Source: Variovorax paradoxus B4 (lineage in GTDB: Bacteria > Pseudomonadota > Gammaproteobacteria > Burkholderiales > Burkholderiaceae_C). Taken from it: 64,000 bases of DNA. Positions 54,596 to 62,603 of the stretch are shown here, piece after piece. The stretch spans positions 1-64,000 of the forward strand of contig NC_022247.1 of the NCBI RefSeq assembly GCF_000463015.1, written 5' to 3'. Within the stretch, counting starts at the first letter, position 1. Every line of letters starts with the position of its first letter. Under the pieces are notes generated by a model. The model did no database searches. It was given only the letters and a program-made list of their open reading frames with translations, and had not been told where the DNA came from. Made by a program: the position numbers and the translations under genes.

Positions 54596-54957
54596 CAAAG
54601 AAGACATTTGCCCATGCATTCACGCAGGCCGCGTGCGGCGCCGTGTTCCTGCTGCTGTCCGCCGCCGCCGTCCACGCGCAGAGCGCCGACAATCCGCCCA
54701 AGGCGCAGCCCGCACACACGCTCAAGCCACCGCCGCAGGGCAGCAAGGTCGTGAACAGCGTGCAGCGCGGCACCAACGCCGCCGGCCGCGGCATCGACCG
54801 CGCCGAGAACGCGACGCGGCGCGGCGTCAACAACGTTTCGGAAAAAGCCAGCCGGCCGGTGCGCAGGGTGGGGGAGTCCTTCGGACGCAAGCTGGCGCCC
54901 GGTTCCAGCGGGCGTACTGCGCCGCCGCCTGTGGGGCCGCAGGGTAACGCGCCTTGA
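54592..54957 (+). CDS. Small exported basic protein of unknown function
   Basis: A 121-residue protein with a signal peptide (about residues 1-29, ending VHAQ). The mature part is hydrophilic with a helical repeat-like stretch: VVNSVQRGTNAAGRGIDRAE and NATRRGVNNVSEKASRPVRR share alternating Arg/Asn/Gly patterning. The ATG overlaps the PduO stop. No family recognised. Annotated as real because of coupling and the clean signal peptide. Confidence 0.65.
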   Translation: MTKKTFAHAFTQAACGAVFLLLSAAAVHAQSADNPPKAQPAHTLKPPPQGSKVVNSVQRGTNAAGRGIDRAENATRRGVNNVSEKASRPVRRVGESFGRKLAPGSSGRTAPPPVGPQGNAP

Positions 54958-54979
54958 TCTCGGCGTCTTGCGTGGCTCG

Positions 54980-55062
54980 CTTTGTTCAGGGCGCGCTCCC
55001 GCCGACGGGGGACATTCGCGGAGGGGAGTACCCGGTGGCCTGTGCACGCGCCCCGAACAAAG
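54980..55062. repeat. Large stem-loop element with 16-bp inverted arms
   Basis: CTTTGTTCAGGGCGCG at 54980-54995 and CGCGCCCCGAACAAAG at 55047-55062 are complementary except for one position. The 51-base loop is GC-rich. It lies between two co-directional genes, ends 31 bases before the CYTH gene and lacks a T-tract, so it resembles a mobile or regulatory element rather than a terminator. Confidence 0.65.
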
Positions 55063-55093
55063 ACAAAAGCCCGGAACACATCGACCACCCGAA

Positions 55094-55612
55094 ATGGCAA
55101 GAAACATAGAGATCAAGGCCCGTATCGACAGCGTGGAACGCGTGGCACTCATCGCCGCGAAGCTCGCCGATTCAGGCCCTGTCGAAATCGCACAGGACGA
55201 CACTTTCTTCCGCTGCGAAAACGGCGCCGATCGCCTCAAGCTGCGCACCTTCGCGCCCGACCGCGCCGAGCTGATCTTCTATCGCCGCGCCAACAGCAGC
55301 GGCCCGAAGGAATCGTTCTACCTGATCTCGCCCACCACCACGCCCGACACCTTGCGCGAATCGCTCACGCTCGCCTGGGGCCAGGCTGGCCGCGTGCGCA
55401 AGCAGCGCCGGCTCTTCATCGTGGGCCGCACGCGCGTGCACCTCGACCGCGTGGAAGGCCTGGGCGAATTCCTCGAACTCGAGGTGGTGCTGAAAGAAGG
55501 CGAGCCTGCCGAGGTTGGCACGGCCGAAGCGCATGCGCTCATGGCGCAGCTGGGCATTGCATCCGACCAGTTGGTGCAGGGCGCCTACGTCGACCTGCTG
55601 CAGGCCGCCTGA
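55094..55612 (+). CDS. CYTH-domain protein (class IV adenylate cyclase-like)
   Basis: A 172-residue CYTH protein. The N-terminal ExExK-like signature reads NIEIKARI at residues 4-11. Charged beta-strands follow (ADRLKLRTFAPDRAELIFYR, KQRRLFIVGRTRVHLDRVEG, FLELEVVLKEGEPAE) that line the triphosphate tunnel. Candidates are CyaB-type adenylate cyclase or thiamine/inorganic triphosphatase; sequence alone does not decide. Convergent with the esterase gene 9 bases away. Confidence 0.85.
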   Translation: MARNIEIKARIDSVERVALIAAKLADSGPVEIAQDDTFFRCENGADRLKLRTFAPDRAELIFYRRANSSGPKESFYLISPTTTPDTLRESLTLAWGQAGRVRKQRRLFIVGRTRVHLDRVEGLGEFLELEVVLKEGEPAEVGTAEAHALMAQLGIASDQLVQGAYVDLLQAA

Positions 55613-55621
55613 GCCTTGCCG

Positions 55622-56260
55622 TCAGCGCCAGCCTGCGGCCTTGAGCTGGTCGGCGAGCTGCTGCGCAACGCGCGCATAGCCCTCGGCATTGGCATGGATG
55701 CGGTCGGAGCGCAGCGATGCGTCCGACAGCACGCTCGAATACACATTGGGCACGAGCAGCGCCTGCCCCGTCTTCGCGACCTCCTCGTAGAACAGCGCAT
55801 CGCTCAGCGAACCGACGGCTGCGCGCATCGCGTCGGGCGAGGGCGTGGCCAGCAGCGCCACGTAGGGCGTGTGCGCGCGCGCCTGGCTGACAAGGGCCGC
55901 GAGGTTCTCGCGCGTGGCCGCTGGCGACACGCCGCGCAGCATGTCGTTGCCACCGATGCCGATCAGGACCGCGTCGTAGCTGCCGGCGGCCAGCAGCGGC
56001 GGCAGGCGCTCCAGCGCGCCGGCCGAGGTGTCGCCATTGAGGCCCGCGTTCTCGATCTGCCAGCCGGTGAGCTCGCCCAGTTTCACGGGCCAGGCGGCTT
56101 CGGGCGGCGCGCCGTAGCCGAAGGTCAGGCTGTCGCCCAGTGCGAGCACGCGGGCATCGGGTTTCAGTGCGGCGGCGGAAGACTTGCGCTTGCCGCAGGC
56201 GGACAGGATGGCGGCTGCGGGCATGCCGGCCAGCAGGTGGAGGAGGTGTCGTCGCTTCAT
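55622..56260 (-). CDS. GDSL arylesterase/lysophospholipase lipoprotein (TesA-like)
   Basis: A 212-residue SGNH hydrolase. It has a signal peptide with lipobox LSAC (Cys22), block I ALGDSLTFGYG with Ser44, block III GIGGNDMLRG and block V SDRIHANAEGY with the catalytic Asp/His pair. This resembles the TesA/arylesterase family, here anchored as a lipoprotein in the periplasm. Substrate range is typically short acyl esters and lysophospholipids. Confidence 0.9.
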   Translation of the reverse strand: MKRRHLLHLLAGMPAAAILSACGKRKSSAAALKPDARVLALGDSLTFGYGAPPEAAWPVKLGELTGWQIENAGLNGDTSAGALERLPPLLAAGSYDAVLIGIGGNDMLRGVSPAATRENLAALVSQARAHTPYVALLATPSPDAMRAAVGSLSDALFYEEVAKTGQALLVPNVYSSVLSDASLRSDRIHANAEGYARVAQQLADQLKAAGWR

Positions 56261-56311
56261 GCTGCGTGCGAGCTTAAGCGCAGTCCAGGAGTCGCCTGCT
56301 TGCGCCTTCGC

Positions 56312-56494
56312 TCAATCGGAACGCTTGAAGAAGCGGTACAGGCCCGCAACCAGCATGACGGCGCCCAGGAGAGCGCCGGCGGTCTGGCCGCCTTGATAGC
56401 CGCCGATTCCAGCAGGCGGGCCCGACATGAGCCACCTCAGGAGCATGCCCCCGCCCCACACGATGCCGATGGCACCAATGATCTTGTCACGCAT
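56312..56494 (-). CDS. Small membrane protein of unknown function
   Basis: A 60-residue protein with two hydrophobic helices (IIGAIGIVWGGGMLLRWLM and TAGALLGAVMLVAGLYRFF) joined by a glycine-rich loop, ending KRSD. The composition is typical of genuine two-helix mini-proteins. No close family recognised. It lies between the esterase gene and the RcnB-like gene, reading left. Confidence 0.6.
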   Translation of the reverse strand: MRDKIIGAIGIVWGGGMLLRWLMSGPPAGIGGYQGGQTAGALLGAVMLVAGLYRFFKRSD

Positions 56495-56712
56495 GTTGAT
56501 GGATGGCGCCTCCGCGCCTGATGGTTTGCAGGCCCATTGTCGCCAGAGCCCCGGGCCCGGCGCAAATCAGTTCCGCGAAAACCGGCTTGAAGGACAACGC
56601 GCCGCCCCGATACCAGCACTTACCTGATTTCACCTGACCGCGACCTGATGGGCGCAAGGCAGACACAAGCGCCGCTGACAATGGACTCGTCATCAACACG
56701 AAGGAGTTCCAG

Positions 56713-57153
56713 ATGATCATCAATTCAAAGAGCATGGCCGTCGCTGCTGCGGCGCTCGCGATGTGCATGGCAGCGGGAAGCGCCTTCGCACAGGACCGAG
56801 GCCACGATCGCGGCCATGACCGCGGCAACGATCAAGGCAACGGCCGCTACGAACAGCAGGACCGCCGCTTCGACCGGCATGACAACCGCCGCGGCGACCG
56901 CGCCGGTCGCCAGGACTATCGGCCGGGCCGCCAGTTCGACCGCGCCGGCTACCCCCAACCTCACGCAGAGTGGCGTCGCGGCGGACGCGTGCCCAGCGAG
57001 TACCGTGGCCGCAACTACGTGGTGAACGACTGGCGCGCCTATCGCCTGCAGCAGCCGCCGCGCGGCTACCAGTGGGTGGGCGTGGGTGGCGACTATGTGC
57101 TCGCGGCCATTGCCACCGGCGTGATCGCCCAGATCATCGTGGGCAGCCAGTAA
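56713..57153 (+). CDS. RcnB-family periplasmic protein
   Basis: A 146-residue exported protein with a signal peptide ending AFAQ. The mature N-terminal half is low-complexity and rich in Asp, Arg, His and Gly (DRGHDRGHDRGNDQGNGRYE). The C-terminal half has the family motif YVVNDWRAYRLQQPPRGYQW followed by DYVLAAIATGVIAQII. RcnB relatives are involved in nickel/cobalt homeostasis; the His/Asp-rich stretch may bind metal. A strong terminator follows. Confidence 0.88.
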   Translation: MIINSKSMAVAAAALAMCMAAGSAFAQDRGHDRGHDRGNDQGNGRYEQQDRRFDRHDNRRGDRAGRQDYRPGRQFDRAGYPQPHAEWRRGGRVPSEYRGRNYVVNDWRAYRLQQPPRGYQWVGVGGDYVLAAIATGVIAQIIVGSQ

Positions 57154-57195
57154 AGAGCCTTGCGCGCAGGCCGTAGCGCACGCCAGGCTTCATCA

Positions 57196-57232
57196 AGACC
57201 GCCGCAGGCTTCCTGCGGCGGTCTTTTTGTTT
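57196..57232 (+). terminator. Strong rho-independent terminator
   Basis: AGACCGCCGCAGG (57196-57208), loop CTT, perfect 13-bp complement CCTGCGGCGGTCT (57212-57224), then TTT and further T. It ends the RcnB-like transcript. Confidence 0.92.
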
Positions 57233-57253
57233 TTGAAGAAAGGAGCGAGCCTC

Positions 57254-57514
57254 TCAGGCGGCCACGGTGGGCAGTGACTGGGCGCAGACATTGCGTCCGG
57301 TGATGGTGAGCCGCAAGCCGCCGCCGTGCCATTCGAGCCAGTTCAGGCTCACGTAGGCGTCGATGTCGCTGTCGTCGATGCGATCCGCCTGGCGGCTCTG
57401 CAGCAGTTCCACCGTGGCGGGAAGCGCCCGTCTCAGCCGCTCGCGCCGTTCGGCGGCATCGGCGGCCTTCAGGGCGGCCTTTGTTTTCTGTTGCTGCTGC
57501 GGGGTCGATGCCAT
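57254..57514 (-). CDS. Small cytoplasmic protein of unknown function
   Basis: An 86-residue protein starting MASTPQQQQKTKAALKAADA; an upstream in-frame ATG would add eight residues. It has an N-terminal helix rich in Lys/Ala/Arg (ERRERLRRALPATVELLQSR) and a compact C-terminal part, DAYVSLNWLEWHGGGLRLTI. Codon usage matches its neighbours. No known domain recognised. Confidence 0.6.
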   Translation of the reverse strand: MASTPQQQQKTKAALKAADAAERRERLRRALPATVELLQSRQADRIDDSDIDAYVSLNWLEWHGGGLRLTITGRNVCAQSLPTVAA

Positions 57515-57628
57515 TGCTGATCCGTTCCGGGAAGCCAAGGAATTAGTCCGAATGTACGCCCGCTGTGTAAAGCCGCACGCATCTTTTTCAAACCTGTTGC
57601 GGCAAGCGTTGAATAGGTTGCGCGAGGC

Positions 57629-58573
57629 CTAGATTTCGCAGTGCGATCCCTTCGCTTCATCGCCCAGAGCCTTTTCGACCACTGCCCGCGTCAACGTGGG
57701 TGCGAATGACTCGATGAAGGCATGGACGTACTTGCGCAGATAGTTGCCGCGCCGCACCGCGAGCTTGGTCATGTTGATGCCGAAGAGCCGGCCCGCATCG
57801 AGCGCGCGCAGCTGCGTGTCGCGCTCCGTCTCGTACGCCACGCCGGCCACGATGCCCACGCCCATGCCCAGCTGCACGTAGGTCTTGATCACGTCGGCGT
57901 CCATCGCGGCCAGCACGATGTTGGGCGCGAGCCCGCGCTGTGCAAAGGCCTCGTCGATGCGCGAGCGCCCGGTGAAGCCGGTGTCGTAGGTGATCAGCGG
58001 ATGGCGCGTGAGCGCCTCGAGCGTCAGCGGCGCATCCAGCAGTGCATGGCCCGGAGGCACGATGACCGAATGCGTCCAGCGGTAGCAGGGCAGGGCCACC
58101 AGCTGGGGATAGTCGCCCAGCGCCTCCGTTGCGATGCCCACGTCGGCTTCGCCGTCGATCAGCATCTGCGCGATCTGCTTGGGCGAGCCCTGGTGCAGAT
58201 GCAGCTTCACGTTGGGAAACTGCGCGCGGAATTCCTGCACCGCCACCGGCATCGCATAGCGCGCCTGCGAATGCGTGGCCGCCACCGAGAGCAGGCCGCT
58301 CTGCTGCGCCACGAACTCCTGGCCGGCATGCCGCAGGTTGCTGCTCTCCATCAGCATGCGCTCGATGATCGGCAGCACGTGGCCGCCCGGCTCGGTGAGC
58401 CCGGTGAGCCGCTTGCCGGCACGCACGAAGAGTTCGATGCCGAGCTCTTCCTCCAGCTCGCGGATCTGCCGGCTCACGCCCGGCTGGGAGGTATGAAGGG
58501 CATGGGCGACCTCGGTCAGGTTGAAGCCGCAACGAACGGCCTCGCGTACCGAGCGCAGTTGTTGGAAGTTCAT
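57629..58573 (-). CDS. cysB: CysB-family LysR-type transcriptional regulator
   Basis: A 314-residue regulator. The winged helix-turn-helix is MNFQQLRSVREAVRCGFNLT followed by EVAHALHTSQPGVSRQIREL, the CysB/Cbl subgroup pattern. The effector domain contains AATHSQARYAMPVAVQEFRA and TYDTGFTGRSRIDEAFAQRG, typical of CysB sulfate/O-acetylserine sensors. It would control cysteine biosynthesis or sulfonate use. The gene stands alone here; no cys genes are adjacent. The ATG at 58573 is the canonical CysB start. Confidence 0.9.
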   Translation of the reverse strand: MNFQQLRSVREAVRCGFNLTEVAHALHTSQPGVSRQIRELEEELGIELFVRAGKRLTGLTEPGGHVLPIIERMLMESSNLRHAGQEFVAQQSGLLSVAATHSQARYAMPVAVQEFRAQFPNVKLHLHQGSPKQIAQMLIDGEADVGIATEALGDYPQLVALPCYRWTHSVIVPPGHALLDAPLTLEALTRHPLITYDTGFTGRSRIDEAFAQRGLAPNIVLAAMDADVIKTYVQLGMGVGIVAGVAYETERDTQLRALDAGRLFGINMTKLAVRRGNYLRKYVHAFIESFAPTLTRAVVEKALGDEAKGSHCEI

Positions 58574-58737
58574 CTGGCGCGGAGGAAGATCGGAGAGAAA
58601 AAGAAAGGCCCGGAGCGGGCCGAGCGGCGATTCTCGGCAGAAGTGCTTATGCGGGGAACGATGCGTTTGTTGGTTCCACATGAGCAAATCATCTGTACCG
58701 GCCATCTGCCGCCGCGGCTGCGGGCGAATTTGCAATT

Positions 58738-58753
58738 TCGCACGACTGTGCTA
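58738..58753. promoter_or_regulatory. Putative TetR operator upstream of the TetR gene
   Basis: TCGCACGACTGTGCTA is a near palindrome (TCGCAC/GTGCTA around GACT). It is part of a 19-base sequence CAATTTCGCACGACTGTGC (58733-58751) that recurs exactly at 59407-59425. It overlaps a possible promoter (-35 TTGCAA at 58730-58735, -10 TAAAGT at 58752-58757) 12 bases before the tetR start. Confidence 0.75.
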
Positions 58754-58764
58754 AAGTTGTTCGC

Positions 58765-59367
58765 ATGGACGCCAAGACCCAGAAAAGCGAACTCACCCGC
58801 ACCGCCATCGTCGGCGCGGCGATGGATCTCGCCCTGGCCGAAGGCCTGGAGGCCATCACGCTGCAGGCCGTGGCCAGCCGCCTGGCGCTCTCCAAGAGCG
58901 GCGTGTTCTCGCGCGTGGGTTCGCGCGAGGCGCTGCAGAAGGCGGTGATCGAGGAATACGGCCGCCGCTTCCTGGCCGACGTGTTCGTGCCGGCCATGCA
59001 AAAGCCCAAGGGCCTTGCGCGGCTCAACGACATCGTCGGGCGCTGGATCGCCCGCACCCGCGACGTCGAGGCCGAAACCGGCTGCATCTACATGGCGGGC
59101 GCCTTCGAATACGACGACCGCGAAGGCGAGTTGCGCGACCTGCTGTTCGACGAAATCACGCGCTGGCGCGCCGCGCTGCGCCGCACGGTGCTCCAGGCCG
59201 TGGACGCCGGCGAGCTCCGGCCCGACACCGATGCCGCGCAGGTGGTCAGCGAAATCAACGGCCTCGTCATGGGCCTGCTGCACGACGCGCGCTTCCTGCG
59301 CGACCCCCAAGCCGCGGATCGCGCCACGCAGACCTGGCAGCGGCTTCTTTCCAGCTACCGCGCCTGA
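58765..59367 (+). CDS. TetR-family transcriptional repressor
   Basis: A 200-residue regulator with N-terminal helix-turn-helix (LTRTAIVGAAMDLALAEGLE, AITLQAVASRLALSKSGVFS) and an all-helical ligand domain (LVMGLLHDARFLRDPQAADR). Its own promoter and the downstream hydrolase promoter carry identical palindromic operators, indicating autoregulation and control of the next two genes. The ligand is unknown. It diverges from cysB. Confidence 0.9.
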   Translation: MDAKTQKSELTRTAIVGAAMDLALAEGLEAITLQAVASRLALSKSGVFSRVGSREALQKAVIEEYGRRFLADVFVPAMQKPKGLARLNDIVGRWIARTRDVEAETGCIYMAGAFEYDDREGELRDLLFDEITRWRAALRRTVLQAVDAGELRPDTDAAQVVSEINGLVMGLLHDARFLRDPQAADRATQTWQRLLSSYRA

Positions 59368-59411
59368 GCCACGGCCGGGCCAAGTTTCATACGTCTTTCT
59401 TTGCCCCAATT

Positions 59412-59427
59412 TCGCACGACTGTGCGA
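59412..59427. promoter_or_regulatory. Putative TetR operator ahead of the mini-protein/hydrolase operon
   Basis: TCGCACGACTGTGCGA is a perfect 6-bp-arm palindrome around GACT. The enclosing 19 bases are identical to those upstream of the TetR gene. It lies 19-34 bases before the 37-residue gene and overlaps a likely -10 region (GATAAA). Confidence 0.8.
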
Positions 59428-59445
59428 TAAAAAAGGAGAAGCACC

Positions 59446-59559
59446 ATGCTGATCATCGTCCTCTGTCTTGTCGTCTACGTGGGCGCCATCGGCGCCGAAG
59501 CGGTCCGCGATGCGCTGCGCAGCCTGCCGCGCAGCAACGAGGACTGGGTCTGGTACTGA
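59446..59559 (+). CDS. 37-residue membrane mini-protein
   Basis: A short gene with a strong aaggag site 7 bases before its ATG. It encodes MLIIVLCLVVYVGAIGAEAV followed by RDALRSLPRSNEDWVWY, one membrane helix and a polar tail ending in aromatic residues. It follows the perfect TetR operator directly, and the hydrolase start is 24 bases beyond its stop, so they form one operon. No homology recognised. Reality is supported by operator, ribosome binding site and spacing rather than by family. Confidence 0.65.
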   Translation: MLIIVLCLVVYVGAIGAEAVRDALRSLPRSNEDWVWY

Positions 59560-59583
59560 ATGAAGAACGCAGGAGCCCATTGC

Positions 59584-60501
59584 ATGACGAGCACCACCAC
59601 CTCCGCGGCCGCACATGCCGCCCAGTCGAACTACTACCGCCCGGGCCGCCTGATGCGCGCATTGCGCTTCGGCCTGACCGCCTCGCAGCGGCTCTGGCCC
59701 GCGCTGGGCGTGCGCGCTGCCTACCGCGTGTTCGGCACGCCGCTGCCGCCCAAGTGGCTCTACCGCGGCCAGGGGCCCGGCACCGGCTGGCGGCGCGAAG
59801 GCTGGGCCTTCGAGAACGCCGGCGTCGGCATCTATCACCTCGCCGCGCAGGACTCAGGTGCGGAATCGGCGCCTGTCGTGCTGCTGGTGCACGGCTGGGG
59901 CGGGCATGCGGGGCAGATGCTGGCGCTGGCGCAGGCGGCGGCCCATGCGGGCCTGCGGCCCGTGCTGCTCGAGCTGCCGGCCCATGGCCGCAGCGCGGGC
60001 ACGATGAGCAATTCGCCGCAGTTCGCCCGCGCCATTGCGTATGTCGTTGCAAGGCTGGCGGCCGACGGCCATGCGCTGCGCGCGGTGGTCGCCCATTCGC
60101 TGGGCGCCAACGGGCTCGCTCTGGCGGCCGCGCAGGGCCTTGGCGCCGAACGGCTGGTGCTGCTTGCGCCGCCCGCGTCGCCGCGCGAATACACGCGCTA
60201 CTTCGCGCACACCTTCGGTCTCAGCGAGGCGACGCGCCTGGCCATGCAGCGGCTGTTCGAGGCGCGCGAAGGCATCCTGATGGCGCAGCTCGAGCCGGCG
60301 GCCGTCGGTCCGCGCATCGCGCAGCCGACGCTGATCGTGCATGACCGCGACGACCGCGTGAACCGTTTTGCGGATGCCGAGGCCTACCGCGATGCCATCG
60401 AAGGGGCGCAGCTGGTGGCCACGCAGGGACTGGGGCACCGCCGCATCCTCAAGGAGGAGGACGTGGTCCGGCAGGTGACGCGCTTCCTGGCGCAATCCTG
60501 A
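59584..60501 (+). CDS. Alpha/beta hydrolase under TetR control
   Basis: A 305-residue alpha/beta hydrolase. It has the oxyanion-hole segment LLVHGWGGHAGQML, nucleophile elbow AHSLGANG with Ser172, acid Asp in IVHDRDDRVN and catalytic His in GLGHRRIL. The ATG at 59584, with aggag 8 bases upstream, is preferred over an ATG at 59560 that abuts the previous stop. TetR-controlled hydrolases often detoxify esters or lactones. Substrate unknown. Confidence 0.87.
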   Translation: MTSTTTSAAAHAAQSNYYRPGRLMRALRFGLTASQRLWPALGVRAAYRVFGTPLPPKWLYRGQGPGTGWRREGWAFENAGVGIYHLAAQDSGAESAPVVLLVHGWGGHAGQMLALAQAAAHAGLRPVLLELPAHGRSAGTMSNSPQFARAIAYVVARLAADGHALRAVVAHSLGANGLALAAAQGLGAERLVLLAPPASPREYTRYFAHTFGLSEATRLAMQRLFEAREGILMAQLEPAAVGPRIAQPTLIVHDRDDRVNRFADAEAYRDAIEGAQLVATQGLGHRRILKEEDVVRQVTRFLAQS

Positions 60502-60517
60502 GCGGCAGGCGAGCGCT

Positions 60518-60537
60518 CGGGCGGACATCGCCGCCCG
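60518..60537. terminator. Hairpin between convergent genes
   Basis: CGGGCGG (60518-60524), 6-base loop, CCGCCCG (60531-60537). It lies between the hydrolase (+) and minE (-). There is no uninterrupted T-tract, so this is a weak or hairpin-only terminator. Confidence 0.45.
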
Positions 60538-60552
60538 CCGCGCGTTCTTTCT

Positions 60553-60831
60553 TCAGCGCGCCGGCGAGGGTGCCGGGTCGGGCAGCTCGATCTTGATGTC
60601 GAGCACTTCGAGGTCGTCCTGCTTTTCCAGGTGAACCTTGATGTCGTCGGCATTGATCTTCACGTATTTGGAGATCACCGCCATCAGCTCGCGCTGCAGG
60701 TCGGGCAGGTAGTCGGGGCGTTTCTTGCCGCTGAGGCTGGAGCGCTCGTGCGCGAGGATGATCTGCAGCCGCTCCTTGGCGACGCTGGCCGTCTTCTTCT
60801 TTTCGCCGAGCAGGAACGAGAAAAAGGACAT
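60553..60831 (-). CDS. minE: Cell division topological specificity factor MinE
   Basis: A 92-residue protein. The N-terminal membrane-targeting and MinD-activating segment [20 protein letters not shown] is followed by [12 protein letters not shown], the MinD-contact helix, and the dimer domain ([33 protein letters not shown]). It drives the MinCD oscillation that keeps division at mid-cell. It is the last gene of the leftward minC-minD-minE operon, 3 bases after minD. Confidence 0.96.
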
Positions 60832-60834
60832 GGC

Positions 60835-61650
60835 CTACTTGCCTCCGAAAATTCGCTTGAAGAAGCCCGGCTTTTCGGCGTCGACGAAGCGCATGGGCTT
60901 GTCTTCGCCCAGGAAGCGCGCCACCACGTCGCTGTAGGCCTTGGCCACGTCGCTTTCCTTGTCGTGGATGGCGGGCACGCCCTGGTTGGACGCCTGCAGC
61001 ACGCTTTCCGATTCGGGAATGACGCCGATCAGCTTGATGCGCAGGATGTCCTGGATGTCTTCCAGCGAGAGCATCTGGCCGCCGGCCACGCGGTTGGGGT
61101 TGTAGCGGGTGATCAGCAGGTGCTCCTTGATGGGGTCGCCGCCTTCCTTCGCCCGCTTGGTCTTGCTGCTCAGCATGCCCAGGATGCGGTCGGAGTCGCG
61201 CACCGAGGATACCTCGGGGTTGGTCACCACGAGCGCTTCGTCGGCAAAGTGCATGGCCATCATTGCGCCGGTCTCGATGCCGGCGGGCGAATCGCAGACG
61301 ATGTAGTCGAAGTCCATGGCGGCCAGGTCGGTCAGCACCTTTTCCACGCCTTCCTGCGTGAGCGCTTCCTTGTCGCGCGTCTGCGAGGCCGCGAGCACGA
61401 ACAGGTTGTCGCACTGCTTGTCCTTGATGAGCGCCTGGCTCAGGTTGGCCTCGCCCTGGATCACGTTGATCAGGTCGTACACCACGCGGCGTTCGCAGCC
61501 CATGATGAGGTCGAGGTTGCGCAGGCCCACGTCGAAGTCGATCACCGCCGTCTTCTTGCCCGCGAGCGCGAGGCCCGACGCGAAGCTGGCGCTCGTCGTG
61601 GTCTTGCCGACGCCGCCCTTGCCTGAGGTCACCACCACAATTTTGGCCAT
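60835..61650 (-). CDS. minD: Septum site-determining ATPase MinD
   Basis: A 271-residue membrane-associated ATPase. The deviant Walker A is VTSGKGGVGKTTTSASFASG, and DYIVCDSPAGIETGAMMAMH is the switch region. The C-terminal amphipathic helix FFKRIFGGK anchors it to the membrane. The ATG at 61650 has an aagga site at good spacing; the one at 61656 is too close. Works with MinC (inhibitor) and MinE (activator). Confidence 0.97.
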   Translation of the reverse strand: MAKIVVVTSGKGGVGKTTTSASFASGLALAGKKTAVIDFDVGLRNLDLIMGCERRVVYDLINVIQGEANLSQALIKDKQCDNLFVLAASQTRDKEALTQEGVEKVLTDLAAMDFDYIVCDSPAGIETGAMMAMHFADEALVVTNPEVSSVRDSDRILGMLSSKTKRAKEGGDPIKEHLLITRYNPNRVAGGQMLSLEDIQDILRIKLIGVIPESESVLQASNQGVPAIHDKESDVAKAYSDVVARFLGEDKPMRFVDAEKPGFFKRIFGGK

Positions 61651-61705
61651 GGCCATTCCTTCTTGTTTCGATTCGGTTGTTGGTTGTCGGATGCGGCGCG
61701 GCCCG

Positions 61706-62482
61706 TCAGGGAATCGCGTCGATCACCAGCTTCTTGCCGTCCAGGCGTATCTGGGCCGGCTTGCCGAGCACCGGGTCGGGCAGCGGCACTTCGTTGGTGC
61801 GATAGATGCCCGCGATGGCCACGAGCTGCGCTTCCATGCAGGTCGAGAAGATGCGCGCCTCGGTGTTGCCGCGCGCGCCGGCAATGGCCTTGCCCCGCAG
61901 CGGCGCGTAGACGTGCACGTTGCCGTCGGCAATGACCTCGGCGCCGAAGCTCACCACCGCGGTCACCACCACGTCGCCGCCGCGGGCGTAGACCTGCTGG
62001 CCCGAACGCAGCGGCTTGTCGATCAGCAGGGTGCCGTTGGCCGGCACCGGCACTTCGCGCACGATCTGCGGTGCTTCGCTGGCGGGCGCCGGCGACGCGG
62101 CCGGCGGCGTTGGGGAGCGCGGCGCGGGCGCCACCGGCATGGCCGTGAGCGACAGGCCGGCGGCGCGCGCCGCGGCATTCTGGGCGTTGTTACCCCCGCG
62201 CACCGCAATCGGCTGCGTCTGGTGGCGCGCCAGCAGGCCGCGCAGCGCCGCAAAGTCGAGCTCGGCGGGTTCCTCGCCGCCCTCTTCGTCCGGCTGCAGT
62301 TGCGAGAGGTCGATGACCACCGGCTCCTGCTCGAAGAAATCAGGCGAATCGGCCAGCTGCGCGTCGAGGGCCTCGGCCAGCACGGCCAGATCGGCCGTCT
62401 TGAGGATCACTGCGATCAGCGGCAGCGTGGCGCTCTTGAATTCGAAAACCGCCTTGGTGCGCGCGGCGGAGACATCGGCCAT
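61706..62482 (-). CDS. minC: Septum formation inhibitor MinC
   Basis: A 258-residue FtsZ inhibitor. The N-terminal domain (FEFKSATLPLIAVILKTADL) and C-terminal beta-helix domain (GGDVVVTAVVSFGAEVIADG, NVHVYAPLRGKAIAGARGNT, EARIFSTCMEAQLVAIAGIY) are typical. The linker is Pro/Ala-rich. It is the first gene of minCDE. The ATG at 62482 (MADVSAART) gives standard length. Confidence 0.96.
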   Translation of the reverse strand: MADVSAARTKAVFEFKSATLPLIAVILKTADLAVLAEALDAQLADSPDFFEQEPVVIDLSQLQPDEEGGEEPAELDFAALRGLLARHQTQPIAVRGGNNAQNAAARAAGLSLTAMPVAPAPRSPTPPAASPAPASEAPQIVREVPVPANGTLLIDKPLRSGQQVYARGGDVVVTAVVSFGAEVIADGNVHVYAPLRGKAIAGARGNTEARIFSTCMEAQLVAIAGIYRTNEVPLPDPVLGKPAQIRLDGKKLVIDAIP

Positions 62483-62603
62483 TGGAAAACGTCGGTGCGA
62501 AAAGCGTTGAAGTCTAACGGGCGCGGGCTTCCGGCCAGTGACCGGCCCCCGCTTCAATTGCCCCGCAGAACATTTATTGCACGAGGTTTCACTTTTAAAA
62601 GGC

